Shown piece after piece: positions 8,597 to 17,344 of a stretch of DNA of 64,000 nt. The stretch is from positions 3,195,501 to 3,259,500 of the forward strand of contig NZ_CP016616.1 in assembly GCF_002741015.1 (NCBI RefSeq), read 5' to 3'. Positions within the stretch are counted from its first letter, which is position 1. Every line of letters begins with the position of its first letter. Position numbers and translations under genes: made by a program. This DNA is from Microvirga ossetica (GTDB lineage: Bacteria; Pseudomonadota; Alphaproteobacteria; Rhizobiales; Beijerinckiaceae). The notes below the pieces were generated by a model. The model ran no database searches. It had not been told where the DNA came from and was given only the letters and a program-made list of their open reading frames with translations.

Positions 8597-10180
8597 ATGA
8601 CCGACCTTCCGGCCCCCGTGGGCCGCCGCCGCACCTTTGCGATCATCTCCCACCCTGACGCGGGTAAGACCACGCTCACCGAGAAGCTGCTGCTGTTCGG
8701 AGGCGCGATCCAGCTCGCCGGCGAGGTGAAGGCCAAGAAGAACCGCGTCTCGACCCGCTCCGACTGGATGGGCATCGAGAAGGAGCGCGGCATCTCGGTG
8801 GTGACCTCGGTCATGACCTTCGAATATGGCGGCTGCGTCTTCAACCTGCTCGACACACCGGGCCACGAGGATTTCTCGGAGGACACCTACCGCACGCTCA
8901 CCGCGGTTGATTCCGCCATCATGGTGATCGATGCGGCCAAGGGCATCGAGGCACGCACCCGCAAGCTCTTCGAAGTCTGCCGCATGCGCGACATCCCGAT
9001 CGTGACCTTCATCAACAAGATGGACCGCGAGGCGCGCAACCCCTTCGACCTGCTCGACGAGATCGAGAAGACGCTGGCGCTCGACACCTCGCCCGTGACC
9101 TGGCCAATCAGCCAGGGCCGGAGCTTCGCCGGCACCTTCGACCTGCGTCGCAACATGGTCCGCCGCATCGATACGGACGAGGAGCCGACACAGGTCTCCG
9201 GCCCCGACGATCAAAAGCTTTTAAGCCTGCTGCCGCCGGAAGAGGCCGAGGCCTGGCAGGAGGAGGTCTCTCTGGCTCAGGAGGCCTGCAAGCCCTTCGA
9301 CCTGCAGGCCTTTCGCGAGGGCCATCTCACGCCCGTGTTCTTTGGATCGGCATTGCGCAATTTCGGCGTGCGCGATCTCATCGATGCGCTCGCCGAATAT
9401 GCGCCGCCGCCGCGCGGCCAGGAGGCCGACAAGCGTCTCGTCGAGGCGGGCGAGCCCAAGATGTCGGGGTTCGTGTTCAAGATCCAGGCCAACATGGATC
9501 CGAACCACCGCGACCGCATCGCCTTCATGCGCATCTGCTCGGGCAAGCTCCAGCGCGGCATGAAGGCGAAGCTCGTGCGCACGGGCAAGCCCATGAGCCT
9601 GAACTCGCCGCAATTCTTCTTCGCCCAGGACCGCGCCATCGCGGACGAGGCCTGGGCCGGCGACGTGGTCGGCATTCCCAATCACGGCACGCTGCGCATC
9701 GGCGATACGCTCACCGAGGGCGAGGACATCGTCTTCCGCGGCGTGCCGAGCTTCGCGCCGGAAATCCTGCGCCGCATCAAGCTGCAGGACGCCATGAAGG
9801 CGAAGAAGCTGCGTGAGGCCCTGCAGCAGATGGCGGAGGAGGGCGTGGTGCAGCTCTTCGTGCCGCAGGACGGCTCCGGCGCCATCGTCGGCGTCGTCGG
9901 CGCGCTGCAGCTCGACGTGCTCAAAGAGCGGCTTTCCGCCGAATACGGCCTGCCCATCGATTACGAGCCGACGCGCTTCTCGATATGCCGCTGGATCACG
10001 GCGGACGATCAGAAAGAGCTCGACAAGTTCATCGAGAGCCATCTGTCGTCCATGGCGCGTGATCTCGACGAGGCGCCGGTCTTCATGGCGCCGAACCAGT
10101 TCAACCTTCAATACGAGGTCGACCGCTACAAGGCGATCCGGTTCTCGGACGTGAAGGATTACCAGAAGAAGGCGGCTTGA
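8597..10180 (+). CDS. prfC: peptide chain release factor 3
   Basis: A translational GTPase that recycles RF1/RF2 from the ribosome after peptide release. The 527-residue protein shows the G1 loop SHPDAGKTTLTE, the switch region RGISVVTSVMTFEY, G3 DTPGHEDFSEDTYR and G4 NKMDRE, then domains II and III (QLFVPQDGSGAIVGVVGALQ). I used ATG 8597 rather than the TTG three codons earlier; neither has a strong ribosome site. The minus-strand small ORF unit is divergent from it, and an ABC-F gene follows on the same strand. Confidence 0.95.
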   Translation: MTDLPAPVGRRRTFAIISHPDAGKTTLTEKLLLFGGAIQLAGEVKAKKNRVSTRSDWMGIEKERGISVVTSVMTFEYGGCVFNLLDTPGHEDFSEDTYRTLTAVDSAIMVIDAAKGIEARTRKLFEVCRMRDIPIVTFINKMDREARNPFDLLDEIEKTLALDTSPVTWPISQGRSFAGTFDLRRNMVRRIDTDEEPTQVSGPDDQKLLSLLPPEEAEAWQEEVSLAQEACKPFDLQAFREGHLTPVFFGSALRNFGVRDLIDALAEYAPPPRGQEADKRLVEAGEPKMSGFVFKIQANMDPNHRDRIAFMRICSGKLQRGMKAKLVRTGKPMSLNSPQFFFAQDRAIADEAWAGDVVGIPNHGTLRIGDTLTEGEDIVFRGVPSFAPEILRRIKLQDAMKAKKLREALQQMAEEGVVQLFVPQDGSGAIVGVVGALQLDVLKERLSAEYGLPIDYEPTRFSICRWITADDQKELDKFIESHLSSMARDLDEAPVFMAPNQFNLQYEVDRYKAIRFSDVKDYQKKAA

Positions 10181-10204
10181 CACCCGCCTTCGTGAAGGGC
10201 GCCC

Positions 10205-10270
10205 GCCGCAACCTTGCGGCGGAGCGCAAGCCTTTGTATATCAGGCACCGACGCCCGAGAGGCGTCGGTT
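10205..10270 (+). other. two adjacent perfect hairpins between prfC and the ABC-F gene
   Basis: CGCCGCAA-CC-TTGCGGCG at 10205-10222 and ACCGACGCC-CGAGA-GGCGTCGGT at 10247-10269. Neither is followed by a clear T-run, so they may be a weak terminator, an attenuator or mRNA-stability elements ahead of the ABC-F gene, whose ATG is 73 bases further on. Confidence 0.5.
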
Positions 10271-10342
10271 CCGACAGGATGTGTGCCGCAATGGATTTCA
10301 ACCCGACAGCAATGCCGATCTGCCTTGCCACGGGGAACATCC

Positions 10343-11953
10343 ATGCCTGCCTCAATCACATTGTCTCATCTGTCATGGTCCACGCCTGAGGGCCGAACGC
10401 TTCTCTCCGATCTCGACCTGAATTTCGGCCCGGAACGGATCGGACTCGTCGGCCGCAACGGCGTCGGCAAGACCACGCTTCTCCAGCTGATCTCCGGCGA
10501 GCTGCAGCCCCATTCCGGCAGCGTCGCCCTCAACGGACGGCTGGGATTCCTGCGCCAGATCGTCCAGGTCGGCCCGGAGGAGACCATCTCCTCCCTGTTC
10601 GGCGTCGTCGATGCGCTGGTGGTGCTGCGCCGCGCCGAGGCCGGCAAAGCCTCGGCCGGGGAGCTGGCCAACGCCGATTGGACGCTGGAGGCCCGCATGG
10701 CCTCTGCTCTCGCCGAGGTGGGCCTCGATGCGCAGCCGGACACGCCGCTGTCCACGCTGTCGGGCGGGCAGAGCACGCGCGCGGCTCTCGCCGCGCTCGT
10801 CTTCGCGGAGCCCGATTTCCTGCTGCTCGACGAGCCGACCAACAATCTCGACCGGGAGGGCCGCGAGGCGGTGATCGACCTGCTTGCGAGCTGGCGCGGC
10901 GGTGCGATCGTCGTCAGCCACGACCGGGAATTGCTCGACACCATGGATGCCATCGTCGAACTGACCTCGCTCGGCGCCACGCGCTATGGCGGCAACTGGA
11001 GTGAGTACCGCGAACGCAAAGCTTTGGAACTCGCGGCGACACGGCGCGACTTGGCGGATGCCGAGAAGCGCGTTGCCGAGATCGACCGGAGAGCGCAGGA
11101 GACCGCCGAGAGGAAGGCACGCAAAGACGGTGTGGCCAAACGAAAGCGCGCCAAAGGCGACATGCCGCGCATTCTCATGAACGGGCTGAAGGCCCGCAGC
11201 GAGGAGACGGGCGGCAGGAACGCCCGCCTCGCCGAGCGTCGCCGCGCGCAGGCTTTCGACGAGGCCGCCTCCGCACGCGAGCGCATCGAGATCCTGCAGC
11301 CGTTTTCCGTGGTGCTGCCGCCGACGAACCTCCCGGCCGGCAGGATGGTTCTCACGATCGATGACATCAGCGCCGGCTACGAGCCGGAACGGCCGATCCT
11401 GCGCGACTTTTCCTTGTCTATCGCCGGCCCGGAGCGCGTCGCCATCGTCGGGCCGAACGGTTCGGGCAAGACGACCCTGCTCGCCCTCATCACCGGGCGG
11501 CTGCAGCCCTGGAGCGGGAGCGCGCGGGTCATGAGCGATTTCGCGCTGTTCGACCAGCGGGTGAGCCTGCTCGACCGTTCTGTTTCGATCCGCGACAATT
11601 TCCGTCGCATCAACGCGGATGCGGATGAGAATGCCTGCCGCGCGGCACTGGCCCGGTTCATGTTCCGGGCCGATGCGGCCTTGCAGCCCGTCTCCACTCT
11701 CAGCGGCGGGCAATTGCTGCGGGCGGGGCTTGCCTGCGTGCTCGGCGGGCCGAAGCCGCCGGCTCTCCTGATCCTCGACGAGCCGACGAACCATCTCGAC
11801 ATCGATTCCATCGAGACGGTCGAGGCAGGTTTACGGGCCTATGACGGCGCTCTGCTGGTCGTCAGCCACGACGAGACCTTTCTGGAGGCCATCGGGGTCT
11901 CGCGTAGGCTGGATCTTGGTCTGGATCAGGCCGCCAGCTTGCGCTCCGTGTAG
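10343..11953 (+). CDS. ABC-F family ATP-binding protein
   Basis: A soluble protein of 536 residues with two ABC ATPase domains and no membrane part. The first domain has GRNGVGKTTLL, LSGGQ and LLLDEPTNNLD; the second has GPNGSGKTTLL, LSGGQ and LILDEPTNHLDID. The linker between them (about residues 215-300) is highly charged and helical, as expected of the P-site tRNA interaction motif that lets ABC-F proteins act on ribosomes. Function is probably translation rescue or antibiotic protection, not transport; I cannot place it in a named subgroup. Its neighbour is release factor 3, another ribosome factor. The 3' end overlaps the convergent PfkB gene by 28 bases. Confidence 0.9.
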   Translation: MPASITLSHLSWSTPEGRTLLSDLDLNFGPERIGLVGRNGVGKTTLLQLISGELQPHSGSVALNGRLGFLRQIVQVGPEETISSLFGVVDALVVLRRAEAGKASAGELANADWTLEARMASALAEVGLDAQPDTPLSTLSGGQSTRAALAALVFAEPDFLLLDEPTNNLDREGREAVIDLLASWRGGAIVVSHDRELLDTMDAIVELTSLGATRYGGNWSEYRERKALELAATRRDLADAEKRVAEIDRRAQETAERKARKDGVAKRKRAKGDMPRILMNGLKARSEETGGRNARLAERRRAQAFDEAASARERIEILQPFSVVLPPTNLPAGRMVLTIDDISAGYEPERPILRDFSLSIAGPERVAIVGPNGSGKTTLLALITGRLQPWSGSARVMSDFALFDQRVSLLDRSVSIRDNFRRINADADENACRAALARFMFRADAALQPVSTLSGGQLLRAGLACVLGGPKPPALLILDEPTNHLDIDSIETVEAGLRAYDGALLVVSHDETFLEAIGVSRRLDLGLDQAASLRSV

Positions 11954-12828
11954 CGCTCCTGCACCTGCGCGATGTTCTCGATGGTCGGCAGGCTCGCCTC
12001 GTTGCCGAGGTGCTGGATCGCATGGGCTGAGGCCGCGCGGGCGAAGATGAAATGCTCGCGCCAGGGCAGGTCGGGCCGGGCCATGGCGGAATAGACATAG
12101 GCGCCGTGGAAGATGTCGCCGGCGCCGTTGGTGTCCACCACCTTTTCGCCGGGCACGTTGAGGGCCGGAAGAACGCTCTCCTGGCCGGTCTCGTCGTACC
12201 AGACGAGGCCGCGCTCGCCGAGGGTCACGCCGCCGATCTTGCAGCCGCGGCCCTTGAGATAGGCGAGCATCTCGGACGTCGTCAGGTTCATCTGCTCGCA
12301 CAGGCGCTCGGCGACGATGGCGACGTCGATGAATTCCAGAAGCTCATGGGTGTTGGAGCGCAGGCCGCCGCCGTCCAGCGAGGTGAGGATGCCGGATTCG
12401 CGGCAGATCCTGGCATAATGCATGGCCGCATCGGCCTGGTGACCGTCGAGATGCAGCGCCTTGCAGCCCTGGAGGTTCAGCGGCGGCACCGGGTGCAGGT
12501 AATGGTCGTCGCGGCAGCGCACGATGGCGCGCTTGCCGCCCCGCGGCATGATGAAGGACAGGGACGATTCGTGGACCTTCCGGTGATGCACCGAGATGCC
12601 GTATTTCGCCGCCATGTCGATGAACATGCGGCCGAGCCAATCGTCCGCGATCGAGGTCAGCAGGTCGGGCGCGATGCCGAGCTTGGCGCAGGCGAAGGCT
12701 GCGGTCACCGCATTGCCGCCGAACGAGATCGCGTAATCCCGCGCCACGGTCTTCTCGTCTCCCGTCGGAAGCTCGTCCGCCAGGAAGGTCACGTCGATAT
12801 AGGTCTGGCCCACGAAGAGAGCATGCAT
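11926..12828 (-). CDS. PfkB-family carbohydrate kinase
   Basis: A 300-residue ribokinase-type sugar kinase. FGGNAVTAAFACAKLG near the N-terminus is the substrate-binding glycine motif and DTNGAGDIFHGAYVY near the C-terminus is the PfkB signature with the catalytic Asp. The sugar is not identifiable. It is the first gene of the long minus-strand group that includes murQ and anmK, but a dispersed repeat separates it from the next gene, so co-transcription is uncertain. Start is the ATG at 12828. It converges on the ABC-F gene with a 28-base tail overlap, which means mutual antisense transcription is possible. Confidence 0.87.
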   Translation of the reverse strand: MHALFVGQTYIDVTFLADELPTGDEKTVARDYAISFGGNAVTAAFACAKLGIAPDLLTSIADDWLGRMFIDMAAKYGISVHHRKVHESSLSFIMPRGGKRAIVRCRDDHYLHPVPPLNLQGCKALHLDGHQADAAMHYARICRESGILTSLDGGGLRSNTHELLEFIDVAIVAERLCEQMNLTTSEMLAYLKGRGCKIGGVTLGERGLVWYDETGQESVLPALNVPGEKVVDTNGAGDIFHGAYVYSAMARPDLPWREHFIFARAASAHAIQHLGNEASLPTIENIAQVQERYTERKLAA

Positions 12829-12928
12829 CGCAAAATTTCGTCTGTGATCCGGAATCGCCGCCAAAGTCTTGGACGAGCGAGGCCGATTAGGCAAGGTCTT
12901 CCGGGCTGGTCGAAGACACCACGGCGAC

Positions 12929-13053
12929 CCACCTCTCCCCGGTGGGGAGAGGTCGAGCGCAGCGAGGGTGAGGGGGCACAGGTCTATCCGGATAGCGCGT
13001 AACCCCTCACCCGCCGCGCTGACGCGCGTCGACCTCTCCCTCAAGGAGAGGTG
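12929..13053. repeat. dispersed intergenic repeat with long inverted arms
   Basis: CACCTCTCCCCGGTGGGGAG, then GGTGAGGGG, and on the other side CCCCTCACC and GACCTCTCCCTCAAGGAGAGG. The left GGGAGAGGTCGAGCGCAGCG arm partly mirrors the right CGCGTCGACCTCTCCC arm. The composition is that of a short mosaic palindrome common in this bacterial order. It fills most of the gap between the PfkB and BadF kinase genes. Confidence 0.7.
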
Positions 13054-13121
13054 AACCCGCCTTCACCGATTTCAGGGAACAAGTAGGGCCGCCAGTTCAG
13101 CGAATGCAGGCTGACTGCTCA

Positions 13122-14030
13122 TCACATCCTGTTGAGCGTCGCCGCAAGCCGTGCCGCTGTGAGCGCCGCGTCGAGATCGGTGGCGATGAATTCGACCGGG
13201 GCCACCAGTTCCTTCCGGAAGGCATCGGACAGGACAGGGTGAAGCCGCGCGGAGCCGCCCACCAGGGCCACGGGCCGTGGCCCGAGGCGCTTGATGAGCG
13301 CGTTTGCGAGACGGGCCAGCTCCACCCCGGCTTCGCGCAGGATCCTAAGCGCGGTGGCATCGTCCGCCTTCGCCGCCTCGCCCACGGCGCGGGCGAGCGA
13401 GCCGATCTTGCCGCGGTCGCCGCCATAGACGAAGGAGCGCACGATGTTCCAGTCGGTGCCGCCGAGGGCCGCTGCGAGACAGGTGCCGAGTGTCGTGGTC
13501 CAGCCTTTACCCGGGCTCTCCTCCTCGGTCCGGAGCACCGATTTGAGGGCCTCGCGGGCGATCCAGAAGCCGGAGCCGCCGTCGTCGATCAAATTGCCGC
13601 GCCCGCCGATCCGGATCACGTCCTTGGCCTCGGACAGGTAATAGCCGATGGAGCCGGTGCCGCTATAGACGAGGATGCCTTCGCCGAGCGCGAAATAGGA
13701 CAGGTAGGCGATCCACATGTCCTCGGCGACGAAGACCTTGTCCGCGGGAAGTTCAAACGTTTCCGCGAACAGGGCGCGCATGGTGGCTTCCGCTGGCGTG
13801 TCGCGGGTGAGCCCGGTGATGCCCGCGATGATGCCGAGCGGTCGGCCGGTCTTCAGCACCGCCTGGGCCATGTCGAGAACGATCTGCCGGGCGCGCTCCT
13901 CGGCGGCGGCGGAGAAGAGATGGCCGGTCAGGGGAGCGACGGTGCCTTGAGCGACGCAGGCGCCGTTCGCATCCGCCAGCCGCCAGCGCGTGGCGGTGCC
14001 GCCCGCGTCGATGCCAAGCCCCAGCCCCAT
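13122..14030 (-). CDS. BadF/BadG-type kinase (amino-sugar kinase candidate)
   Basis: A 302-residue ASKHA-fold ATPase of the BadF/BadG/BcrA/BcrD family. LGIDAGGTATRWRL is the phosphate-1 loop, VYSGTGSIGYYL the phosphate-2 loop, GGRGNLIDDGGSGFWIA the family-specific loop and LVGGSARL the adenosine motif. Members include N-acetylglucosamine kinases and the MurNAc/GlcNAc kinase MurK. Immediately upstream in the direction of transcription is murQ, whose substrate is N-acetylmuramic acid 6-phosphate, so a MurNAc or GlcNAc kinase role is the best inference. The ATG at 14030 is 57 bases from the murQ stop. Confidence 0.85.
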   Translation of the reverse strand: MGLGLGIDAGGTATRWRLADANGACVAQGTVAPLTGHLFSAAAEERARQIVLDMAQAVLKTGRPLGIIAGITGLTRDTPAEATMRALFAETFELPADKVFVAEDMWIAYLSYFALGEGILVYSGTGSIGYYLSEAKDVIRIGGRGNLIDDGGSGFWIAREALKSVLRTEEESPGKGWTTTLGTCLAAALGGTDWNIVRSFVYGGDRGKIGSLARAVGEAAKADDATALRILREAGVELARLANALIKRLGPRPVALVGGSARLHPVLSDAFRKELVAPVEFIATDLDAALTAARLAATLNRM

Positions 14031-14087
14031 GAATCTCGCGCCTTCTTCCTGCCAGCCGGCCCGGCCGGCTCTCTCAACAATTCCTTG

Positions 14088-14978
14088 TTAGGATGACTTG
14101 GAGAAGTCTGCCAGGGCTTTGCGCAGATTGCCACCGTTGCGCTCGAGCGCGCCGCGGGCTTCCCCCGGGCTTGCGCCGAGGGCGATGAGCACGGCGGTCT
14201 TCAGGTCGCCGTCCGATTGCCGGATCGCCTCGACGGCGGTGGCGTCGTCGCAATCGGTGATCTGGGACACCATGATCTCGCTGCGGCGGCGCAGCTTGGC
14301 GTTCGTCGCGCGCATGTTGACCATCAGGCCGCGATAGACCCGGTCGAGGCGTACCATGATGAGGGTCGAGAGCAGGTTGAGGATGATCTTCTGCGCCGTG
14401 CCCGCCTTCATGCGGGTCGAACCGGCGATCACCTCCTCGCCCGTATCGGCGAGTATCGGGTGCGAGCAGGCTTCGAGGATGGGTGCATCGGGATTGTTGG
14501 AGATGCCGATGGTCTGCGCCCCGCGGGAGGCCGCTTCCTTCAGGGCCGCGATGGTGAAGGGCGTCCGGCCACTGGCGGCGACGCCGATGACCACGTCGTT
14601 GGGGCCGACGTTGTTGTTGCGGATCCCGGCGATGCCGTCCTCGACCGAATCCTCGGCGTTCTCCACCGCCTGCATGATGGCGCCGGTGCCGCCGGCGATC
14701 AGGTAGACCACCCGCTCATCGGGCCAGTTGAAGGTCGGCGGCAGCTCCGTGCCGTCCTGGACGCCGATGCGGCCGGAGGTGCCGGCGCCCGCATAGACGA
14801 GCCGTCCGCCCCGGCGCAGGCGCCCGACCGCCTCTTCCGCGGCGGCGGCGATGGCTGGGAGGGAAGGCCTGACCGCGGCGACCGCCGAGAGCTGGCCCTC
14901 ATAGAAAGCGGAAAGGATGTCGAGGCTCGGCCAGGTGTCGAGGTCGTGGTAGCGGGTACTGAAATGTTCTGTCGCCAT
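14088..14978 (-). CDS. murQ: N-acetylmuramic acid 6-phosphate etherase
   Basis: Cleaves the lactyl ether of N-acetylmuramic acid 6-phosphate to give GlcNAc 6-phosphate and lactate, a cytoplasmic step of peptidoglycan recycling. The 296-residue SIS-domain protein shows VYAGAGTSGRIG, AASGRTPF, the acidic stretch ENAEDSVEDG and the hallmark GSTRMKAGTAQKIILNLLST, then the C-terminal UBA-like region. Start is the ATG at 14978; a promoter and operator candidate lie just upstream. AnmK and a MurNAc-type kinase are encoded close by, so phosphorylated substrate can come from two routes. Confidence 0.95.
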   Translation of the reverse strand: MATEHFSTRYHDLDTWPSLDILSAFYEGQLSAVAAVRPSLPAIAAAAEEAVGRLRRGGRLVYAGAGTSGRIGVQDGTELPPTFNWPDERVVYLIAGGTGAIMQAVENAEDSVEDGIAGIRNNNVGPNDVVIGVAASGRTPFTIAALKEAASRGAQTIGISNNPDAPILEACSHPILADTGEEVIAGSTRMKAGTAQKIILNLLSTLIMVRLDRVYRGLMVNMRATNAKLRRRSEIMVSQITDCDDATAVEAIRQSDGDLKTAVLIALGASPGEARGALERNGGNLRKALADFSKSS

Positions 14979-14995
14979 TGTGCCAACTTTCTTCC

Positions 14996-15014
14996 AGACC
15001 AGTATAGGACCAGT
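14996..15014 (-). promoter_or_regulatory. operator candidate overlapping the murQ -10 box
   Basis: Minus-strand ACTGGTCCTATACTGGTCT contains two direct ACTGGTC half-sites 11 bases apart, one on each side of the -10 sequence. It aligns without gaps to 17264-17283 (plus) and 26412-26431 (minus), sharing A-[CG]-TG and ATA-[CT]-TGG. The GntR regulator at 24540-25325 is a plausible but unproven binder. Confidence 0.45.
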
Positions 15015-15029
15015 TGGTGGCCACAACAA
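15001..15029 (-). promoter_or_regulatory. murQ promoter candidate
   Basis: On the minus strand TTGTTG (15029-15024), a 17-base spacer and TATACT (15006-15001) match the housekeeping sigma consensus well. The -10 is 22 bases upstream of the murQ ATG, so the leader is very short. Confidence 0.55.
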
Positions 15030-15080
15030 TGGCCCGCACAACCTCGTGCAGGGCAATTTTTCTCGGCATCCTTAAAGTCG

Positions 15081-16097
15081 CTAGCGTCGGTCGAACAACG
15101 CGATCACCTGCTCGCCCGTTGCACGGCGAAGGGAAAGGATCCCGCTGTCCTTGTGCCGGCTTGGATGCACGCGGTTGGTGAGCAGAGACCAGGCGAGCCC
15201 GCGCTCGAAATCGAGCCATAGCCCGGTGCCTGTGAACCCCGTATGGCCGATGGCGTCGGGCGAGCAGGAATCGCCGCCGTGCCAGCCGGGATAGAAGCCT
15301 TCCCATCCCACCGTCCGCTTCTCCGATTCGCGGGTGCGGATGGCTTTGATGGATTCGGGCGCAAGCGCTGAGCCGTCGAGGAGCGAATGGGCGAAGTCGA
15401 GCACGCCGTCGATGGTGCCGAAGAGCCCTGCATGGCCCGAGGCGCCGCCGAGCGCATAGGCGTTCTCGTCATGCACCTCGCCCCGGATCACGCGCCCGCG
15501 CCAAGTGCAGCGCTCGGTTGCGGCGCAGAGCGTCGGGTCAGGCCGGAAGGAGAATTGTTCAGGCAACGGCTGATCGATGAGCGGCTGTCCGGTGATGCGC
15601 TCGATGGCGATGCCGAGCAGCATGAAGTTGATGTCGGAATAGACCGGTGGCCCGCTCTGCCAGACGCGCTGCAGGATGAACGCGCGCAGGGTCTCGGGAT
15701 CCTGGCCGTAGGTGTAGAGCGGCTCGACGCCGGGCAGATGCGTCTGATGCGCCAGGCATTGCCGGAAGGTGAGGCGCCGCTCGGCGGCGTTCATGTCGTA
15801 TTGGCGCAGGTCCGGGATGACCTTTATGAGCGGATCGTCGAGCGAAATCGTTCCCGCCTCGACCAGGCGTAAAATGCCCGTGGTCGTGAAGATGACCTTG
15901 GTGAGCGACGCCAGATCGAACCATGTTTCACGGGAAACAGTTTCGCGCTCCGGCTCGATCTGCGCATGACCGGCCCATTGCACGGCGCGCTCGCCGTCGG
16001 CGGTGACGCTTCCGAGCACCGCGCCGGGAATGTTGCCGTCCCGAATGGACACGGCGGCAGGCGCGAAGGCCCCGTCGATCAAGGCTGCTAGGGACAT
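15081..16097 (-). CDS. beta-lactamase-fold serine hydrolase
   Basis: A 338-residue protein of the class C beta-lactamase/penicillin-binding-protein-like family. SLTK (about residue 64) is the nucleophile Ser-x-x-Lys motif, YSD the Tyr motif, and HTGFTGTG takes the place of Lys-Thr-Gly. No clear signal peptide is visible, so a cytoplasmic enzyme is likely. Being placed between murQ and anmK, it may act on muropeptides or their derivatives, for example as an amidase, esterase or carboxypeptidase, but similar proteins have many activities. It is eight bases from anmK and clearly co-transcribed with it. Confidence 0.85.
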   Translation of the reverse strand: MSLAALIDGAFAPAAVSIRDGNIPGAVLGSVTADGERAVQWAGHAQIEPERETVSRETWFDLASLTKVIFTTTGILRLVEAGTISLDDPLIKVIPDLRQYDMNAAERRLTFRQCLAHQTHLPGVEPLYTYGQDPETLRAFILQRVWQSGPPVYSDINFMLLGIAIERITGQPLIDQPLPEQFSFRPDPTLCAATERCTWRGRVIRGEVHDENAYALGGASGHAGLFGTIDGVLDFAHSLLDGSALAPESIKAIRTRESEKRTVGWEGFYPGWHGGDSCSPDAIGHTGFTGTGLWLDFERGLAWSLLTNRVHPSRHKDSGILSLRRATGEQVIALFDRR

Positions 16098-16104
16098 GAT
16101 GGGC

Positions 16105-17202
16105 TTAAGCCGCGCGGTGCAATTCGCCGCCGGGCATCGGATGCGGCACGCCGGTGGTTGTCGGCAGGCTCAAGGGCAGTCCGAGCGTGGATCTTACGGC
16201 GAGATAGCCGAAGGCCTGCGCCTCCAGGAAATCGCCGTTCCAGCCCACCGCCTCGACCGGATCGACGGCGACGCCCAGCTCCTCGTGCAGGCGTTTCATG
16301 AAATGCGCGTTGCGCCGCCCGCCGCCGGTGACGAGCCAGCGCTGCGGCGCGCGCGGAACGTGGCGCAGGGCGGCGATGACGGACTGGATGGTGAACTCCG
16401 CGAGGGTCGCTGCACCATCCGCATCGGAGAGCGCCTCGGCGCCCTTGGCGCGGGCATGGAAATCCTGCCGGTCGAGGGATTTCGGAGCGGGGCGGTCGAA
16501 GAACGGATTGGTCATGAACTCCGCGACGAGCCTCGCATCGGCCTTGCCGGAGGCGGCGAGCTGCCCGTTCTCATCGAAGCTCAGGCCCCGGCGGCGCAGG
16601 ACGAAATCGTCGAGCAGGGCGCTTGCCGGGCCGGTGTCGAAGGCGATCACCGTGTCGCCGTCGATATAGGTGACGTTGCCGACGCCGCCGAGGTTGAGGA
16701 TCATCACGGGCTGGGGAAGCTTGCTCGCCAGCGCACGATGATAGAGCGGCACGAACGGCGCGCCTTCGCCGCCGGAGGCCACGTCCGCGTGGCGGAAGCG
16801 ATAGACGGTATCGATGCCGAGCGCCTCGGCCACCTTTTCGCCGAGGCCGAGCTGGCGCGTGAAGCGCACCTCCGGCCGGTGATAGACCGTCTGGCCGTGG
16901 AAGCCGACGAGACTCACGTCCTTGGCCGCAATCCCGGCTTCCGTCATGAAGCGGCGGATGGCGCCGATATGCGCCTCCGTCACCGCCCGTTCGAGATCCT
17001 CCAGCGGCTCGCTCTGCGCCCGCGCCGGCTCGGCGATCAGGGTCTGGAGGATCTTCCGCAAGGGCTCCGGATAGGCGAAGGTCTGCCCCGATCCGGGCTT
17101 CACGACCGTGTCGCCGTCGGTCTCGACGATCGAGACGTCGATGCCGTCCATCGATGTGCCGCTGATGGCGCCGATGGCTTTGACGATGGGGCGTTGCGAC
17201 AT
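16105..17202 (-). CDS. anmK: anhydro-N-acetylmuramic acid kinase
   Basis: Opens and phosphorylates 1,6-anhydro-N-acetylmuramic acid with ATP, giving MurNAc 6-phosphate for MurQ. The 365-residue ASKHA-fold protein has AIGAISGTSMDGIDVSIVET at the N-terminus, GFHGQTVYHRPE in the middle, FDTGPASALLDDF near the substrate site and VTGGGRRNAHF at the C-terminal nucleotide site. Start is ATG 17202 with GGAGAG ten bases upstream. It is transcribed away from the peptide-type ABC importer gene, and the two share a 142-base control region. Confidence 0.95.
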   Translation of the reverse strand: MSQRPIVKAIGAISGTSMDGIDVSIVETDGDTVVKPGSGQTFAYPEPLRKILQTLIAEPARAQSEPLEDLERAVTEAHIGAIRRFMTEAGIAAKDVSLVGFHGQTVYHRPEVRFTRQLGLGEKVAEALGIDTVYRFRHADVASGGEGAPFVPLYHRALASKLPQPVMILNLGGVGNVTYIDGDTVIAFDTGPASALLDDFVLRRRGLSFDENGQLAASGKADARLVAEFMTNPFFDRPAPKSLDRQDFHARAKGAEALSDADGAATLAEFTIQSVIAALRHVPRAPQRWLVTGGGRRNAHFMKRLHEELGVAVDPVEAVGWNGDFLEAQAFGYLAVRSTLGLPLSLPTTTGVPHPMPGGELHRAA

Positions 17203-17263
17203 CGCTCTCTCCGGTCCTCTCTGGTTCGGCGCCGACCATAGCATATGCCGCGATCCGGTCCAG

Positions 17264-17283
17264 AGTGGTATGATATTGGACCA
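17264..17283 (+). promoter_or_regulatory. operator candidate in the anmK / peptide importer divergent region
   Basis: AGTGGTATGATATTGGACCA has TGGT and ACCA ends in inverted orientation and aligns base for base with the candidates at murQ and in the kinase/sugar-importer gap. Its position lets it control both divergent operons. Confidence 0.4.
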
Positions 17284-17344
17284 TGACAGGTCCACGGCGA
17301 TGGCCTATAAATCTCCTGCGGCTTCCAAGGGAGAGATAAAAGAA

